From contig JABAKD010000016.1 of NCBI GenBank assembly GCA_012845835.1, positions 12,993,507-13,057,506 on the forward strand: a DNA stretch of 64,000 nucleotides, given 5' to 3'. The notes under the pieces were generated by a model that searched no databases, was not told where the DNA came from, and worked only from the letters and a program-made list of their open reading frames with translations. How positions within the stretch are numbered: position 1 is the stretch's first letter; each line of letters starts with the position of its first letter. Source of the DNA: Undaria pinnatifida (Eukaryota > Sar > Phaeophyceae > Laminariales > Alariaceae). Below are positions 1 to 11,624 of the stretch, in pieces. The translations under genes were made by a program, and so were the position numbers.

Positions 1-2282
1 GCAGGACCTTCTTGAGAGGCAGGGGATGCACCTTTGTCATTATTCCCTTTCAAGGAAAATCGCCGATGCGTCAGACAATCGCTCCGTTCGATTATTCCGA
101 ATCTCCGTAAACTTTCTGCTAACCCCTTCAGCCGCAATCCTCACAGCGGCAGTAGTTTGTTTTGGTCAGACGGTTACCAACCAGCTTTCTGTACTCTACC
201 GCATGCTTCGCTTCTCTAGTAGTACCTGCCGTGTCCAAGTCCAGCCTTGACGTAATTTTGCTTAAAAGTCATTAACGTAAATGCCCCGGAACCAACACGC
301 CTTCCATATATTAAGATCCAATAGCGTTTCACAAACAAACCAAGAATTCTTGTGATACGTTCAATGTTCCATGTTCCATTTTGTGATACTAAAAGGTTGG
401 AGCCATGCAGCCAAATAGATGATAAATGTCTGATTAACCTGAAACCAAACGACCGTTCCGGACGGGTTCGGTGACCGGTAATGACCACATTAATGTAGCG
501 GAAGCGTCCATACCTGATTAAAAGTACACTGGGGAACAGCAGGGCAACGCATAGCTTTGACTGCATTACAGTTAGCTGTGAAATACCTGGTGCTGGTTTG
601 TATGGAATATTATCCTGTGATTGAACGTAACCCGCACCTGATATTTCAGAAGATTTTTTTATTGACCCTGCTCCCGCTACCTTCATCCCACGCCACGCTT
701 CAATCTCCCTGCTCCCGCGTAGAACCTTCATCCTCTACGCCAAGCCCATCGCTAAGATGATCCCACGGGACAGCCGTTCGATCGTCACTCCCATTCGATC
801 CGTACATTTTCGATCAAAGTTTGTTGTGACTGTAAAAGAATGACGTTCGTATTCCTTCGCTAAAACGTCGTTACCATTTTTTATGGTGTCTAGCAACGAA
901 GCTGGCAGGAGAACAAACCACCCGTTCGTTCATCGGCAACAACGAGCGAACTCGGCTCGTCGGGCGATAATGGTCCCGGCGGTCTCGCGACGTATGGATC
1001 CTCCGATCTCACCTATCACGCGTTGCAAAACGGTCGAACTCGACCGGGGTGTGAACCACGAAGAGCCGGAAAGTAGAAAACAACGAAAAGCAGCAAGCTT
1101 TTAAGCGTATTTATTTGCTTGCAAGTGGTGTTAACGTCGTGTCATGTTGTTTCTAGTTCGAGACCAGTGCGTGAGATATCCCACAGTAGAGGTTGCAGTT
1201 GTTGGATTATAACTAACAATGTACCTGTCCGATTGAGCTTCTCAAGTGAGGAACTATCGGTTAGTCACACTCTGATCAAGATATTTCACGAGTGGGTATG
1301 TTGTATTTTAGGAGTGCTAAGGCATGGAAGCTAGGTGGTCGGGTTGTGCGAACAAAAACGCCTTCGAAAACAGTTTTCCGGGTGAGATACTGAGCTCCTC
1401 TGGTTTGTGTGACGCATGCTACGATAGAGCTGCGCCACTTTTTTTTTCTTATACTACTCCTCGATTTGGGAGCTTAAGACCTCCCCGAAAAACTGATTTG
1501 GAGGAAAAAACTAAACTGCTGGCCTAGATAATTCAACGGGAATCACACGCAAAATAATGGTCTATTATTTTTTTTTTCCCGACGATTTTGGGTTAAGGAG
1601 CCTCGTCACTCAGAAACCATTTCAGACGAAAAGGGCTAGACCTCTGTCGTAGCATGCCTCATGCGAGGAGCTCAGGGACTTTCTGCTTGCACCCCACCCT
1701 ACTGATGTGGGGTGGCTCTTGTGTCCGACTAGCCGGGACCATGCAAAAATTTGCAGTGTCACCAGTTATACGTACACATGCATGCGTGATCTCGTCGTTG
1801 TGAAACTGAGAGGAACCGATTTAGAAACGAAATGATTTTCTGTCAGCGCCCCGAGAGGGTGCGTTTGCGTTGCCGCCGTCGTAGCTTTCGGCACAACACA
1901 GACCAAAGCGAGGAAAAAACAGCCAGACTCTCTTCTTGGTCCCAACTATATGCCGCACGGCGCATTTTGTTTGTGGGATTTGTACAAGCACTGATCGCTT
2001 TGATACGACGAATCGATGGGGCGTTGATCGTGATGCACGACATCAGGCACATACATGGGGATGACATTTATTTGAAGACAACAAGTAATAACAGAATATA
2101 CCAGGAGCTGAGACTGGGGCCGACGGGATGCTCTCTTGTGGCAGATGGTGCATTACGGTGGGCGCCTTATGGGGCTGGTGGAACGAAGCAAACTGTCGCG
2201 AAGGTTGGTACGAGCGGAAGCATATATATCGCTCAAAGGGGTCTTCAAACAAACAGCAAAAATATATAGTGAAAATTCGCTT
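1..2282. other. No gene recognised
   Basis: Several open frames of 60 to 170 codons occur on both strands here (for example 1832-2269 plus and 216-731 minus). None shows a domain I recognise, and their composition is like the surrounding non-coding DNA. A short hairpin-bearing repeat related to one at 25.26 kb lies at 1655-1735. Otherwise I see nothing I can name. Confidence 0.5.
1655..1735. repeat. Short dispersed repeat with hairpin (copy 1)
   Basis: A gaggRgctca ... cagggacttt ... gc module is followed by the perfect 8-base stem CACCCCAC/GTGGGGTG with a short loop. The same order of parts, with a different stem (CATCCCAT/ATGGGATG), occurs at 25255-25335. Compensated stem changes between the copies suggest that the hairpin is conserved rather than the bases. 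The function is unknown. Confidence 0.4.
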
Positions 2283-2287
2283 CAAAG

Positions 2288-3038
2288 TATTGAAGGTGCT
2301 ACTTGTCAGTAACCATCATGTCGTTACTTGATAACACTTAAAAGTCATCTGGTATACATTGCGAGTCGTTCGTACAACAGACAGCTATAATAAGTCTGTT
2401 AGATGTCGTTTGTCGATGCGGTATTTAGCATGCAGAAGTCTCAGCAGTAATAACTTGGTTACATTATGCACATCCGTTTACTGGTTAATCGTATCCTAAA
2501 TCTGGTACATGTAGTACGTACGAGCAATGCGGTGTTATAAATGCGGCGGAATAACGTACCTGGAGCAACATTCATGGAATATGATTTTAGGTTGACTGTC
2601 GGGACGTTGACGTAGCTAAGCTCTCAGGAGCAAACCTCAGGGAACATTGCCATAGGTACGGTAGACCACGAGCAAGCCTCAGGAAACGTTGCCGTAGGTG
2701 GATCAGACAACTACCCGTAGAGTACATCTGTCCGTAGCATACGCATTGTGCCGTCTCGATCAGGTGATGGCCAGGCCCACCTCGATCACTCCTCTTTGCT
2801 CACCATCAGCTCTCATCTGCTGAGCAAATAAATCATCAATCAACATATCGGCCTGGGGTCACCGAACAACATGTTCTCTGCTGGAGCTCTCTGCTCTTAC
2901 AGGCTCACCTAACCGTGGCCTTGGTTTGCCTCAAATCACATATATAGGCTGTGTCTTCGTCGGGTCATCCGACAGCGAGCCTGCGAGCGTACACCAGCTA
3001 AGAGCTGATACACGCCACATGCCACCTAAGGACCAATA
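2288..3038 (+). repeat. 5' LTR
   Basis: This matches 7838-8588 over its full 751 bases without length change. It begins TATTG and ends CAATA, which form a perfect 5-base inverted terminal repeat, instead of the usual TG...CA ends. A tatata motif near 2940 may belong to the promoter, and an aataaa-like signal lies near 2827. The boundary is fixed by the LTR match, by the CAAAG duplication outside and by the primer site starting at 3039. Confidence 0.92.
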
Positions 3039-3057
3039 GGTTATGAGCCTCGCACGT
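3039..3057 (+). other. Primer binding site, half initiator tRNA-Met type
   Basis: GGTTATGAGCCTCGCACG directly abuts the 5' LTR. Its reverse complement, ending GGCTCATAACC, matches the anticodon stem-loop and the stretch 5' of it in eukaryotic initiator tRNA-Met. It is not the tRNA 3' end. Drosophila copia and yeast Ty5 are known to prime from such a cleaved tRNA half, which fits the copia-type protease motif inside this element. Confidence 0.7.
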
Positions 3058-4034
3058 GTAAGCGAGGAGAGCGGCAGCACGGATTTACGATCATCATCAC
3101 TGAGGACGGCTGATCAAGAAATCTACTGCTACTTACGGGAGCTTCTACACTTCTACACGAGTACGACGAGAAGTATCAGACGGAGGACTACGAGTACTTT
3201 GTTGGAAACGCGCGGTGAGTGAGTGAGCATATCTAGAGGACCCTACGCACTCAATCAGAACAATTGATGCCAGAGCTGTGATCGAGGTACCCAGAGGTAT
3301 AGAACGCCACCACGTCACAGGTTGTACCAACTCAACTATCCACGCGCACGGGACCCGTCTTTGCATCGTCAAGGACCCCAAAACGAAAACTCGATGTACT
3401 CGAGTGAACAACTGCTGAACGTTGCCTCCACTCCAAATAAGCGGGTCGTTCTGAGCAACAGCGGTGCAGAGGCAACTCTCGACGGTACAAGCTACTCTCT
3501 GTTAACATAACTCTGACCTCTAGTTCAAGGACTTCACGTGTGACCATCGTGATAGACCGACCAAGATTCGAGCCCAACGCACCTCTCGTGGAGTGCGGGC
3601 CATAGGCTTCACGTGTGATCATCGTGATAGACCGACCAAAGCTGCCCAACGCACCTCGTTGAGAGTGCGGGCCAAAGGCGTGACTTCTCAGTAAGGACTC
3701 GCCAAACTCCAAGCGACAAGCTTTATCAAGAGCACTCCCGGCAGTAGAGTAGCTGTCTGTTAAAGGAGACTTTTATCATGAAGGTGACTACTTGTGGTGC
3801 AAGCCAGTAACCAGCAGCATCAGGTACTGCTACTGCTGCTGTATTTTTTTGAAATCTCCATAACGCCTTCGACATCTACACAAAAACCACTACTGCACTT
3901 GAAACGGCTGTTTAATACAGCAGCTCGTATCAGTCGTGCGGCGCGATTACTGGTACTACTACACTGCTGTACAAGTACCGATATCATACAAGACATCTGA
4001 GTGATATGCTATCTGGTACCTATTCATCATCACC

Positions 4035-5841
4035 ATGGGGGCATCCAACAGCAGCACTTCATTCGCCAACGCCATCAAAGGACTAAGGACGTTCGATGGG
4101 CGCAGCCCAGCTGACTTTCGAGATTGGTATAAACGATTGGCGGTTGTAATTGGAGACGCGATATCGCTAACCTCATTAAAGGGCATCCTCGACCGACCGA
4201 AGCGACGGCCGGTACGGGATCTTCACCAGCACTCGCACAAGAAGTCGCAGCTTATGAAAGGTCAAATCAAGATCTGTACGCCATACGTTTTCTACTAACG
4301 GAGAAACCAGCATCTCTACTTGTATTCGAGCACAAGGATGAGACTGGGACGACCGGTGACGGACAAAAGGCCCTACAAGAGCTCGTCTCAAAGTACAACA
4401 AGGTCACTGACGAAGTGAGCCGGGCGAAAATGGACAAGCCCGTCAACACCAACATGGAGCAAGGAGAAGATCCGGACTCCTACTTTGTGGAAAGGACGCT
4501 CGCGCGCTCTGAGCTCGAGAGGATGAGCGAGATGATTTCCGACCGAAGATCCAAGGACATCTGTGTACAAGGATTCACGGCGGAGTACAAGTACATCAAG
4601 ATGATGATGTACCGAGACCCGACTTTCGACATCGATCAGATGCAAAGCACGATGCGCCATCTTTATTTAGATGATTTTTCCCGCAACAGCGACACCAAAA
4701 TCGTTGGTCATGGCGTAGCCATGACTGCGGCATCGACTTGCAGTCATTGCGGAAAGCAAGGGCACTATGCCCGCAACTGCTGGGAAAGGAGGGACGACAA
4801 CGACAGCAAGACTACTGGCGCCCACAACAAGCAGAAGAACAAGGAATCTTCAAACGGCAAAACAGCATCCAACGTTAGAGCTGAGCACAAGTGGTGTTCT
4901 GTACACAAGACTATCTCGGACGACGACACGGAATGCTACAAGCAAGGAGCGCCACGCCCACCGCAGAGTGGACGCGCTCACACTGCCTCTGCTGTGCAAG
5001 GCGCGAGCAGACGCCCCACCGACGACGAAAAGCCGTCCCTCAACTTCGACGATGGTTTCGAAGAGGAATTCGCGTTTACAGGGCTGCTAGCTGATAGCGG
5101 CAACAGGGTTTTCACCCCAAGGGTTTTCACCCCAATGGTAGCGGCAACAGGGGTTTAGACCCCAACAGCGACAGGTTCACGATGCTTGTAGACAGCGGCG
5201 CGTCGGACCACCTGATGGACGAGGAGCTGATTCCAAGACTGCGGAAAAGCATGAGGGATTGCAAGAAGCTAAAGGATCCGAAGACTATCATAACCAACGG
5301 GAAGAAGGTATTCGCAACAGCAACAGGCACCATCTGGGGATATATCATCGACCAGGCTGGCAAGCGTGTTCCTTTTCGCATCTCGGCCATGTTCGTATCT
5401 GGACTGGGACGCAATGTCTTCTCCTCCATCAAAGCAATGCAATCAGGGGTAAGCACTATCCTCGAGACGAGAAACCCCCACTTGCAGTTCGACAGCAGCA
5501 CTTCGCTTCCGCTCACCCAACACCCAGAGGACAAGGGCGTACGCTCTTACGACGTATTTCATCGTACCCTGGGCGACACGGCTGATACGTCATCAACGCC
5601 TGCTGTAGTTCCTGCAGCACAGGCAAGCAACGACGCCAATAGAGGCGTTTGCACCTTCAAAAAGACCCAAGATTTCTGTACCAACTCCAGCATAGCCATG
5701 GAGCACACCACGACGGTAACGCCCCAATTGAAGAAGGTATCCGCGCGGTATGGACAGAATCATACGACCCAAAAGGAGTGCACGCTGTCAGGCGGAAACA
5801 ACACGCCTGAAGAGGCTACTGTCATGGAGACTGAGCGCTAA
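4035..5841 (+). pseudogene. Gag and protease remains of the copia-type element
   Basis: The region starts with a gag-like segment (MGASNSSTSFANAIKGL..., then SPADFRDWYKRL). It continues to a retroviral-type zinc knuckle CSHCGKQGHYARNC near 4738-4779 (C-x2-C-x4-H-x4-C). Near 5182-5210 is the motif LVDSGASDHL, the copia-family aspartic protease signature, followed by a typical protease continuation. The coding region is broken in a few places and is treated as a fossil. The knuckle and protease fix the family as Ty1/copia with good confidence. Confidence 0.8.
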
Positions 5842-5884
5842 CACGCGAAAATCCCGGACAAGCCCGAGAAAGCCATTGTCACTG

Positions 5885-6625
5885 AGACGGAGCGCTTTTG
5901 TGCGCTAGTCCAGGTCATGCTACATTACTACGAGAACAACCTTCTGGGCGAGGAAAAGTAATCGACAACAGCTGGAGCGTCATCGACGGGAGCTGGAGCA
6001 TCCTCATCAGAAGCATAGTCATGATCACCAGAGATTGGAGAATCGTCATCAAGGGCTGGAGCACTACCGCGAGAAGTTGGAGTGTCCTCGACAGGAATTA
6101 CACCTGCTATTACGCCCGGGGACGCACATTCTACTACAACTGGGGCCGCACCGGATGTACCGCATCACGAGACCGCCAGTAGACCCAATCCAGGAGTCGA
6201 GGATACCGTCGACAACACGCACGCAACAGGAGCATCGGGGACAACATCACCGACCACGTGTAAACTTCACCTGCACCGAGAGAGACCCGTTTCGGATCTC
6301 GGAGGAGGGAAACCGGGCGATTGAAATCCCCAACGACATACTAAGATGCCATCCACTTCACGGATCAGCATCGCCTGGATTCACTGGAATCGGAATTACC
6401 GGAGCTGGGATCTCCAAAGCATTTTCGCATGGTTCGCGTGGGATCTTCGGAGCGACGTCATCTGGATCACCATCGCACATCGGAGCAATTGCATCTGGGA
6501 TCACTGGAACAACTTCATCTTGGATCACTTGAGCATCAGCTGGACCAACAGCATCACATGGGACCATTGGAATTGCTGGATCATCGCCATCTGGGACCAC
6601 CGGACCATCAGCTGAGCCAAGGGTC
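5885..6625 (+). repeat. Low-complexity GGA/ATC-rich stretch inside the LTR element
   Basis: The sequence is dominated by imperfect short repeats of the type ctggagcatcatcg and gggatcatctggaac, with a period near 12 to 15 bases. It occupies the place where integrase coding would be expected in a copia element. Long frames across it in several registers are side effects of the repeat. Confidence 0.6.
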
Positions 6626-7826
6626 GACGGATCGACAATGTCCGTTACACCCGGGATCACACCAGCTACTTTTGAGCCAAGCCTTGAAGCCAAGCTCAAC
6701 AACGAAACAGACCGACAGGAGGAGGTTCACGCGCTCATGACAGCTAAACGACAGCCACGGGCAAACCCCGAAACAGGATCTGCGGAATCAACACAGGACG
6801 ATCAAGAGCCACTGGCGACATCTCCGGCGTTCGTGTACACCCGCAAGCCAACCTCAAGCTTCCTCTCCATCCTGAACGACGAGCCCATAAACATCGAGGC
6901 CAAGACGCAGAGACTGGCTGCATAATTACCAGTCGAGGCGGAGCCGATGACGGCAATGTTTTGAGAGAAATAAATCTACCTACCTCTCCAACTTCAAGAT
7001 GAAGTTAAGCCTCTAAGTCCAAGCGACGAACAACAGACCAAGCACATCTAACAACGTCTACACCAACAACGTCTACACCAACAAGGTCAAGCCACTGGAA
7101 GTGTGAAATGCGTAATCTCTTTGCCAAAGCTGTACGTAGAGTGTCGCATGTTCTCTTTGTACGGGGCGAGCAGAGACAACGACCGATGTTGTGCACGGTT
7201 TTGAAATTACGAAATATCGCAGTTAGTACAGAGTAAGGGTACAAGTCGAATAGGTAATATCGACCGAACAGTTGAATTTTAAATTTAACTACGCTATCTT
7301 CGGTACTTCACGATATACGGCCAGAAAACCCGCCACCTGGACAAGTACAAACGGAAGATTAAGATACACGAGAGGTGATGTCTCTCTAGATTAAGTGGTC
7401 TTGATTCAGATGTAAATCGCTGGCAGTGCCCCTTTGTTCCTTTATTTGAGGGCGACAGGAACATTGGTAGGCTATTCACTCCTATGATCGTTGCGGAATG
7501 ATGAGCATATTCACTGTATAAGACTACCTCAAACATCTTCTATTCCTTGGTTGATTAACCGACCGGAATATAGAGCACGTCTGATGATTCTAGTATTGTG
7601 AGCTACTATATAGTAAGCTTGACTTGCACACACATGCATAAGCACGTATAGTGTAAGAGCAGGATTTTTTCGTGTCCGCTTATCTTGTGTTCACCTCTTG
7701 GGTAATTTAGGAAGGTGAGTTTGCTCTACGCAAAACATTTTTGCCAACATTTTATCATTGTTGCTGCATGCATTTCTGTTATTGAGTTTTTTAGCATGTA
7801 ACGCAAAGTGAGAAAGTGTTGACTTA

Positions 7827-7837
7827 ACGGGAGGAGG
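7827..7837 (+). other. Polypurine tract
   Basis: CGGGAGGAGG lies immediately before the first base of the 3' LTR at 7838, the position expected for plus-strand priming in an LTR retrotransposon. Confidence 0.75.
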
Positions 7838-8588
7838 TATTAGAGATGCTAGTTGTCAGTAACCATCATGTCGTTACTTGATAACACTTAAAAGTCATCT
7901 GGTATACATTGCGAGTCGTTCGTACACCAGACAGCTATAATAAGTCTGTTAGATGTCGTTTATCGATGCGGTATTTAGCATGCAAAAGTCTCAGCAGTAA
8001 TAACTTGGTTACATTATGCACATCCGTTTACTGGTTAATCGTATCCTAAATCTGGTACATGTAGTACGTACGAGCAATGCGGTGTTATAAATGCGGCGGA
8101 ATAACGTACCTGGAGCAACATTCATGGAATATGATTTTAGGTTGACTGTCGGGACGTTGACATAGCTAAGCTCCCAGGAGCAAACCTCAGGGAACATTGC
8201 CATAGGTACGGTAGACCACGAGCAAGCCTCAGGAAACGTTGCCGTAGGTGGATCAGACAACTACCCGTAGAGTACATCTGTCCGTAGCATACGCATTGTG
8301 TCGTCTCGATCAGGTGATGGCCAGGCCCACCTCGATCACTCCTCTTTGCTCACCATCAGCTCTCATCTGCTGAGCAAATAAATCATCAATCAACATATCG
8401 GCCTGGGGTCACCGAACAACATGTTCTCTGCTGGAGCTCTCTGCTCTTACAGGCTCACCTAACCGTGGCCTTGGTTTGCCTCAAATCGCATATATAGGCT
8501 GTGTCTTCATCGGGTCATCCGAAAGCGAGCCTGCGAGCGTACACCAGCTAAGAGCTGATACACGCCACATGCCATCTAAGGATCAATA
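7838..8588 (+). repeat. 3' LTR
   Basis: This is the full-length match to 2288-3038. It ends CAATA and is followed by the target duplication CAAAG at 8589-8593. Confidence 0.92.
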
Positions 8589-8639
8589 CAAAGATGCGTC
8601 AAAACGTACATTTTCACAATCCGTCTATAGTGCATACAC

Positions 8640-9010
8640 TACTAGCAGTTACAAACCAGGCATTTTTATGGACGGCGGGTTGTCGTTCGATGCCTCTTCG
8701 GAAGTGTATGGGGGGGGAGACTTGGACCTTGCGGTTGGAAGTGGCAAGATTAAGTTAGAGTATTGGGGGAAGGGGTGAAGAAGACAGGGCCACAGAGAGA
8801 GCGAGACGGCGGGGACTCTTCCCTTGCCACGATCGATAGCATTAGGCAGCAACACCGCACAGCCTTCTGCGCGTTAAAACATACGCGCAGCAGTTACAAA
8901 TCAGCCATTTATTATGTGGACACCAGGTTGTCGTTCGATGCCTCTTCGAAAGTGTATAGCGGGGAGGACTTGGCCCTTGCGGCTGAAGGGGGCAGGGCCA
9001 GGAGAACAGG
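8640..9010. repeat. Two-copy direct repeat beside the LTR element
   Basis: A block near 8645-8725 (agcagttacaaaccag..., gttgtcgttcgatgcctcttcg, gtgtatggggggg) recurs at about 8888-8965 with scattered changes. It is a local duplication of about 80 to 120 bases with a 240-base period. No gene is apparent. Confidence 0.6.
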
Positions 9011-11624
9011 GAAGTACATACAGTATTCGTAGTTTTTGGTTGTAGGAAACGCGTCGCACTTTCATCTGGATGTTGTGTTCTTTCATCGTGTTTCTGATTT
9101 TTGACACTCACACTACATTGTCAGATAGCAAAAGAAAGAAGACTAATATTAGTAGTGCATACACCGGTCTTGTTCTCCTCTTCTTTGGCCTTCTGCCGCG
9201 TCGCGTCGACTCCGGATTTTCGCTGTGAGTTGCGCTCAACATCAGATTAATTCTACGAGGATACCCCCCCCCCACACCACCAGCGATTTTCTAAGTTTTA
9301 AGGCTGCTTTACACGAGGACAATGCTATGAAAAAAGCATCCTCAGATATTTTCTTGTTTGCAACAGATGAACGAACGATGGCGTTGGGGTGGCAAAACGG
9401 GCACCCCATTTCAGGAGAAAAAAGTACAGGTCGAGGCGTGCGCAACTTTCACTTCGGTGTTGGGGACAGGGAGAAGCAAAACGCCGTGTTATCTGGCACC
9501 TACGCCAAATTCACGCAGAATCCAGCCATAAAAAAAATACCTTTTGAGCTCTGACTACAAGCTTTTCTGGCTGAATCCAATCCTCTGGACCCAGTGTGGG
9601 GCATTGGTCTCCGAGCGGATTATCCCAGGGCCAACAACCCATGCCAGTGGAGAGGAAAAATTAGCCGTATCTTGACAATATACGCGGCCGGGAGCTGGTC
9701 TCAAAACCGGCATTTTTGTTTTCAAGTTGGGGGGGCTACCGTAGAACGACACATCACTGCTGCCGCGACTGCCCTATGAGCACGTGACACCGTACGGGTT
9801 TGTCTACTGCGAACAACAACAGTAGCTCATCCTGGACCGTCCTCCGTCGTTTTAGGAACAAACCTACCGAAAGCAAGCAACGCAGACCACGCACCCAGAA
9901 AAAATGTAGCAGATAGAAGAGTTTCTCAAGGACAAATCAGGACGGGATCGTTGTTAAGCACACGATTTCGTTGTTCGAGCTGCTGCCTTGATTCGCAGAA
10001 TCCAACCCGTTTGTGTCAGACACTCTGCACGAACGATATTATGTCCACGCCGGATGTTCCAGCTGGATCTATAGAATGAATGCTTTAATATTTTAGCACG
10101 TCGAACGCAACAGTCAAACACATATCGTCGGACCTCATACCAGGTATACGAAGCATAACTCGGCAGCAGATCAGTAGTACTACTGCAGCTCAAACCAACA
10201 CATATCATTGGAACGCCTGTGTTTCCCTTTAAAAGTTTTTTGACTTGCGACGCCCCCGGGATATCATGTCAACCGCAACCGAAGGGGAGCCTTGTGTCAA
10301 AGGAATAGAAAAATAACACTTAAACTTAACGACCGTTTAGTATTCATATTCATAACATAAGGATTTTTATATTTAAGTCCAAAGTGGCAAAGCATAATGT
10401 TCGTCAACATCGACATCTTGAACGCCAAAATCTGCCGTTATCGATGCTCACAAAACGACTAAAGCCTGCTTCCAACTCTCTTGCATTATATGGCGTCTAC
10501 TATCAGGTTTTTGATCTGTCGTCTCCCAGTCCATGGGTCCAGGCCAGGAGGTGTTGGTCCTGCATTCGACATGCGCTGTGTGCGCTGCGCATGTTCGTTC
10601 GTTCGCGTATTCGCTGTTTAAATCCATATATGTTCCCGTCATGTAACGGCCATCCAAAACATTGAAACCCCCTTATGCAGAATGTGGGCTCTCTCGTGAG
10701 ACACCTCTAGTTAGTTTGTATTGCTTCAAGGAGATTGGACGCAACAACTAGCAGTCTACGTCGACGTCGGATGGTGAGTGGACGAGAAGTTCTTGTTATA
10801 TAAAGCGGATGCCAGACTTGTCCAGAAGCTTTAGGGGTGGTCGGCCCCCGCATCGGTGTAGGGCTGTCTTATGTAGAAAACACGCCCACAGGAGAATGCG
10901 CCCCCACTGATGTACCACATGCTTTTGGCGTACATTGATGCGATGCTTGCTGCTTGTCTCATGGATAACAGCTCATGGATAACAGCTGTGTGCTCTGTCC
11001 AGTGAAGTTCATTGTCCTCTCGCCGTTGTCATGGACGGGGAGTGCAGTCGATGCTCTGCGTGTGGTACTGATCCCCTCTCGTTGGCACTGCTGCCGACAC
11101 TTTAAAAACCCAGCGACGTTCCATGTGAGTGTGTTTCGCCCTTCGGCTGTCTCTTGCTATTAATCAATCTGTACACACACGTGATATGAATACTGCTGTA
11201 TGTAGATGCCTGCTAAACTTGTACAGCAGTTGTACAGCAGTGTAGGCCGAAATACCGAATCCCAGGGTGGGTTTCTTATTTGTGAGAGCGTGCGTTCTGC
11301 ACTAACTTCAGTATCACGGCGCCACGAAGATTGATTAATTTTCTGTACAAGGTCGTACCAGGTGCAGTTCAGCCTGTCCTTACCTAGTTTCGTATAAAGC
11401 ATCCACTGCTGTATACTGCTGTCTGTGTGTCTGCTGTGCTCGCAATAACACAGGAGGCGGGGAGTCGAAGGCTAAGCTGAACGACCATCTCGTACTGTAA
11501 GGAGAGAAGCAATACTTGTAGCTACGGCAGCAGCGAGGAACGGAGGGAGAGCGAGTAATTGGAACTTGAAGCAAGTTGTTTGCTGTGCTTCAGCGCTTTT
11601 GGTGAACAGACTGACCGCCAAATC
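9011..11624. other. Intergenic, no gene recognised
   Basis: Scattered frames such as 9225-9554 plus (109 codons) show no family resemblance. TACCAGGT-type motifs begin to appear towards the right end. The last part lies directly upstream of the DFRP-like gene and should hold its promoter, but no clear TATA or initiator stands out. Confidence 0.4.

Larger units (their letters stand above)
2288..8588 (+). mobile_element. Ty1/copia-type LTR retrotransposon, broken or non-autonomous
   Basis: The 6.3-kb element is bounded by two equal 751-base LTRs and flanked by the 5-base direct repeat CAAAG (2283-2287 and 8589-8593). That repeat is a target-site duplication, so the insertion is intact as a unit. 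Inside, in order, are a tRNA-half primer site at 3039, a gag region with a CCHC knuckle, a copia-style aspartic protease motif, a long low-complexity stretch and a purine tract just before the 3' LTR. I could not recognise integrase, reverse transcriptase or RNase H, so it probably depends on another element. The coding part carries a few breaks. The LTRs differ at roughly 15 of 751 positions by eye, about 2 percent, so the insertion is fairly young. Confidence 0.9.

Noticed and set aside
5885-6702. Several overlapping frames of about 90 to 165 codons in the LTR element
   Set aside because: They arise from a short-period repeat with few stops in several registers, and none resembles integrase or reverse transcriptase.
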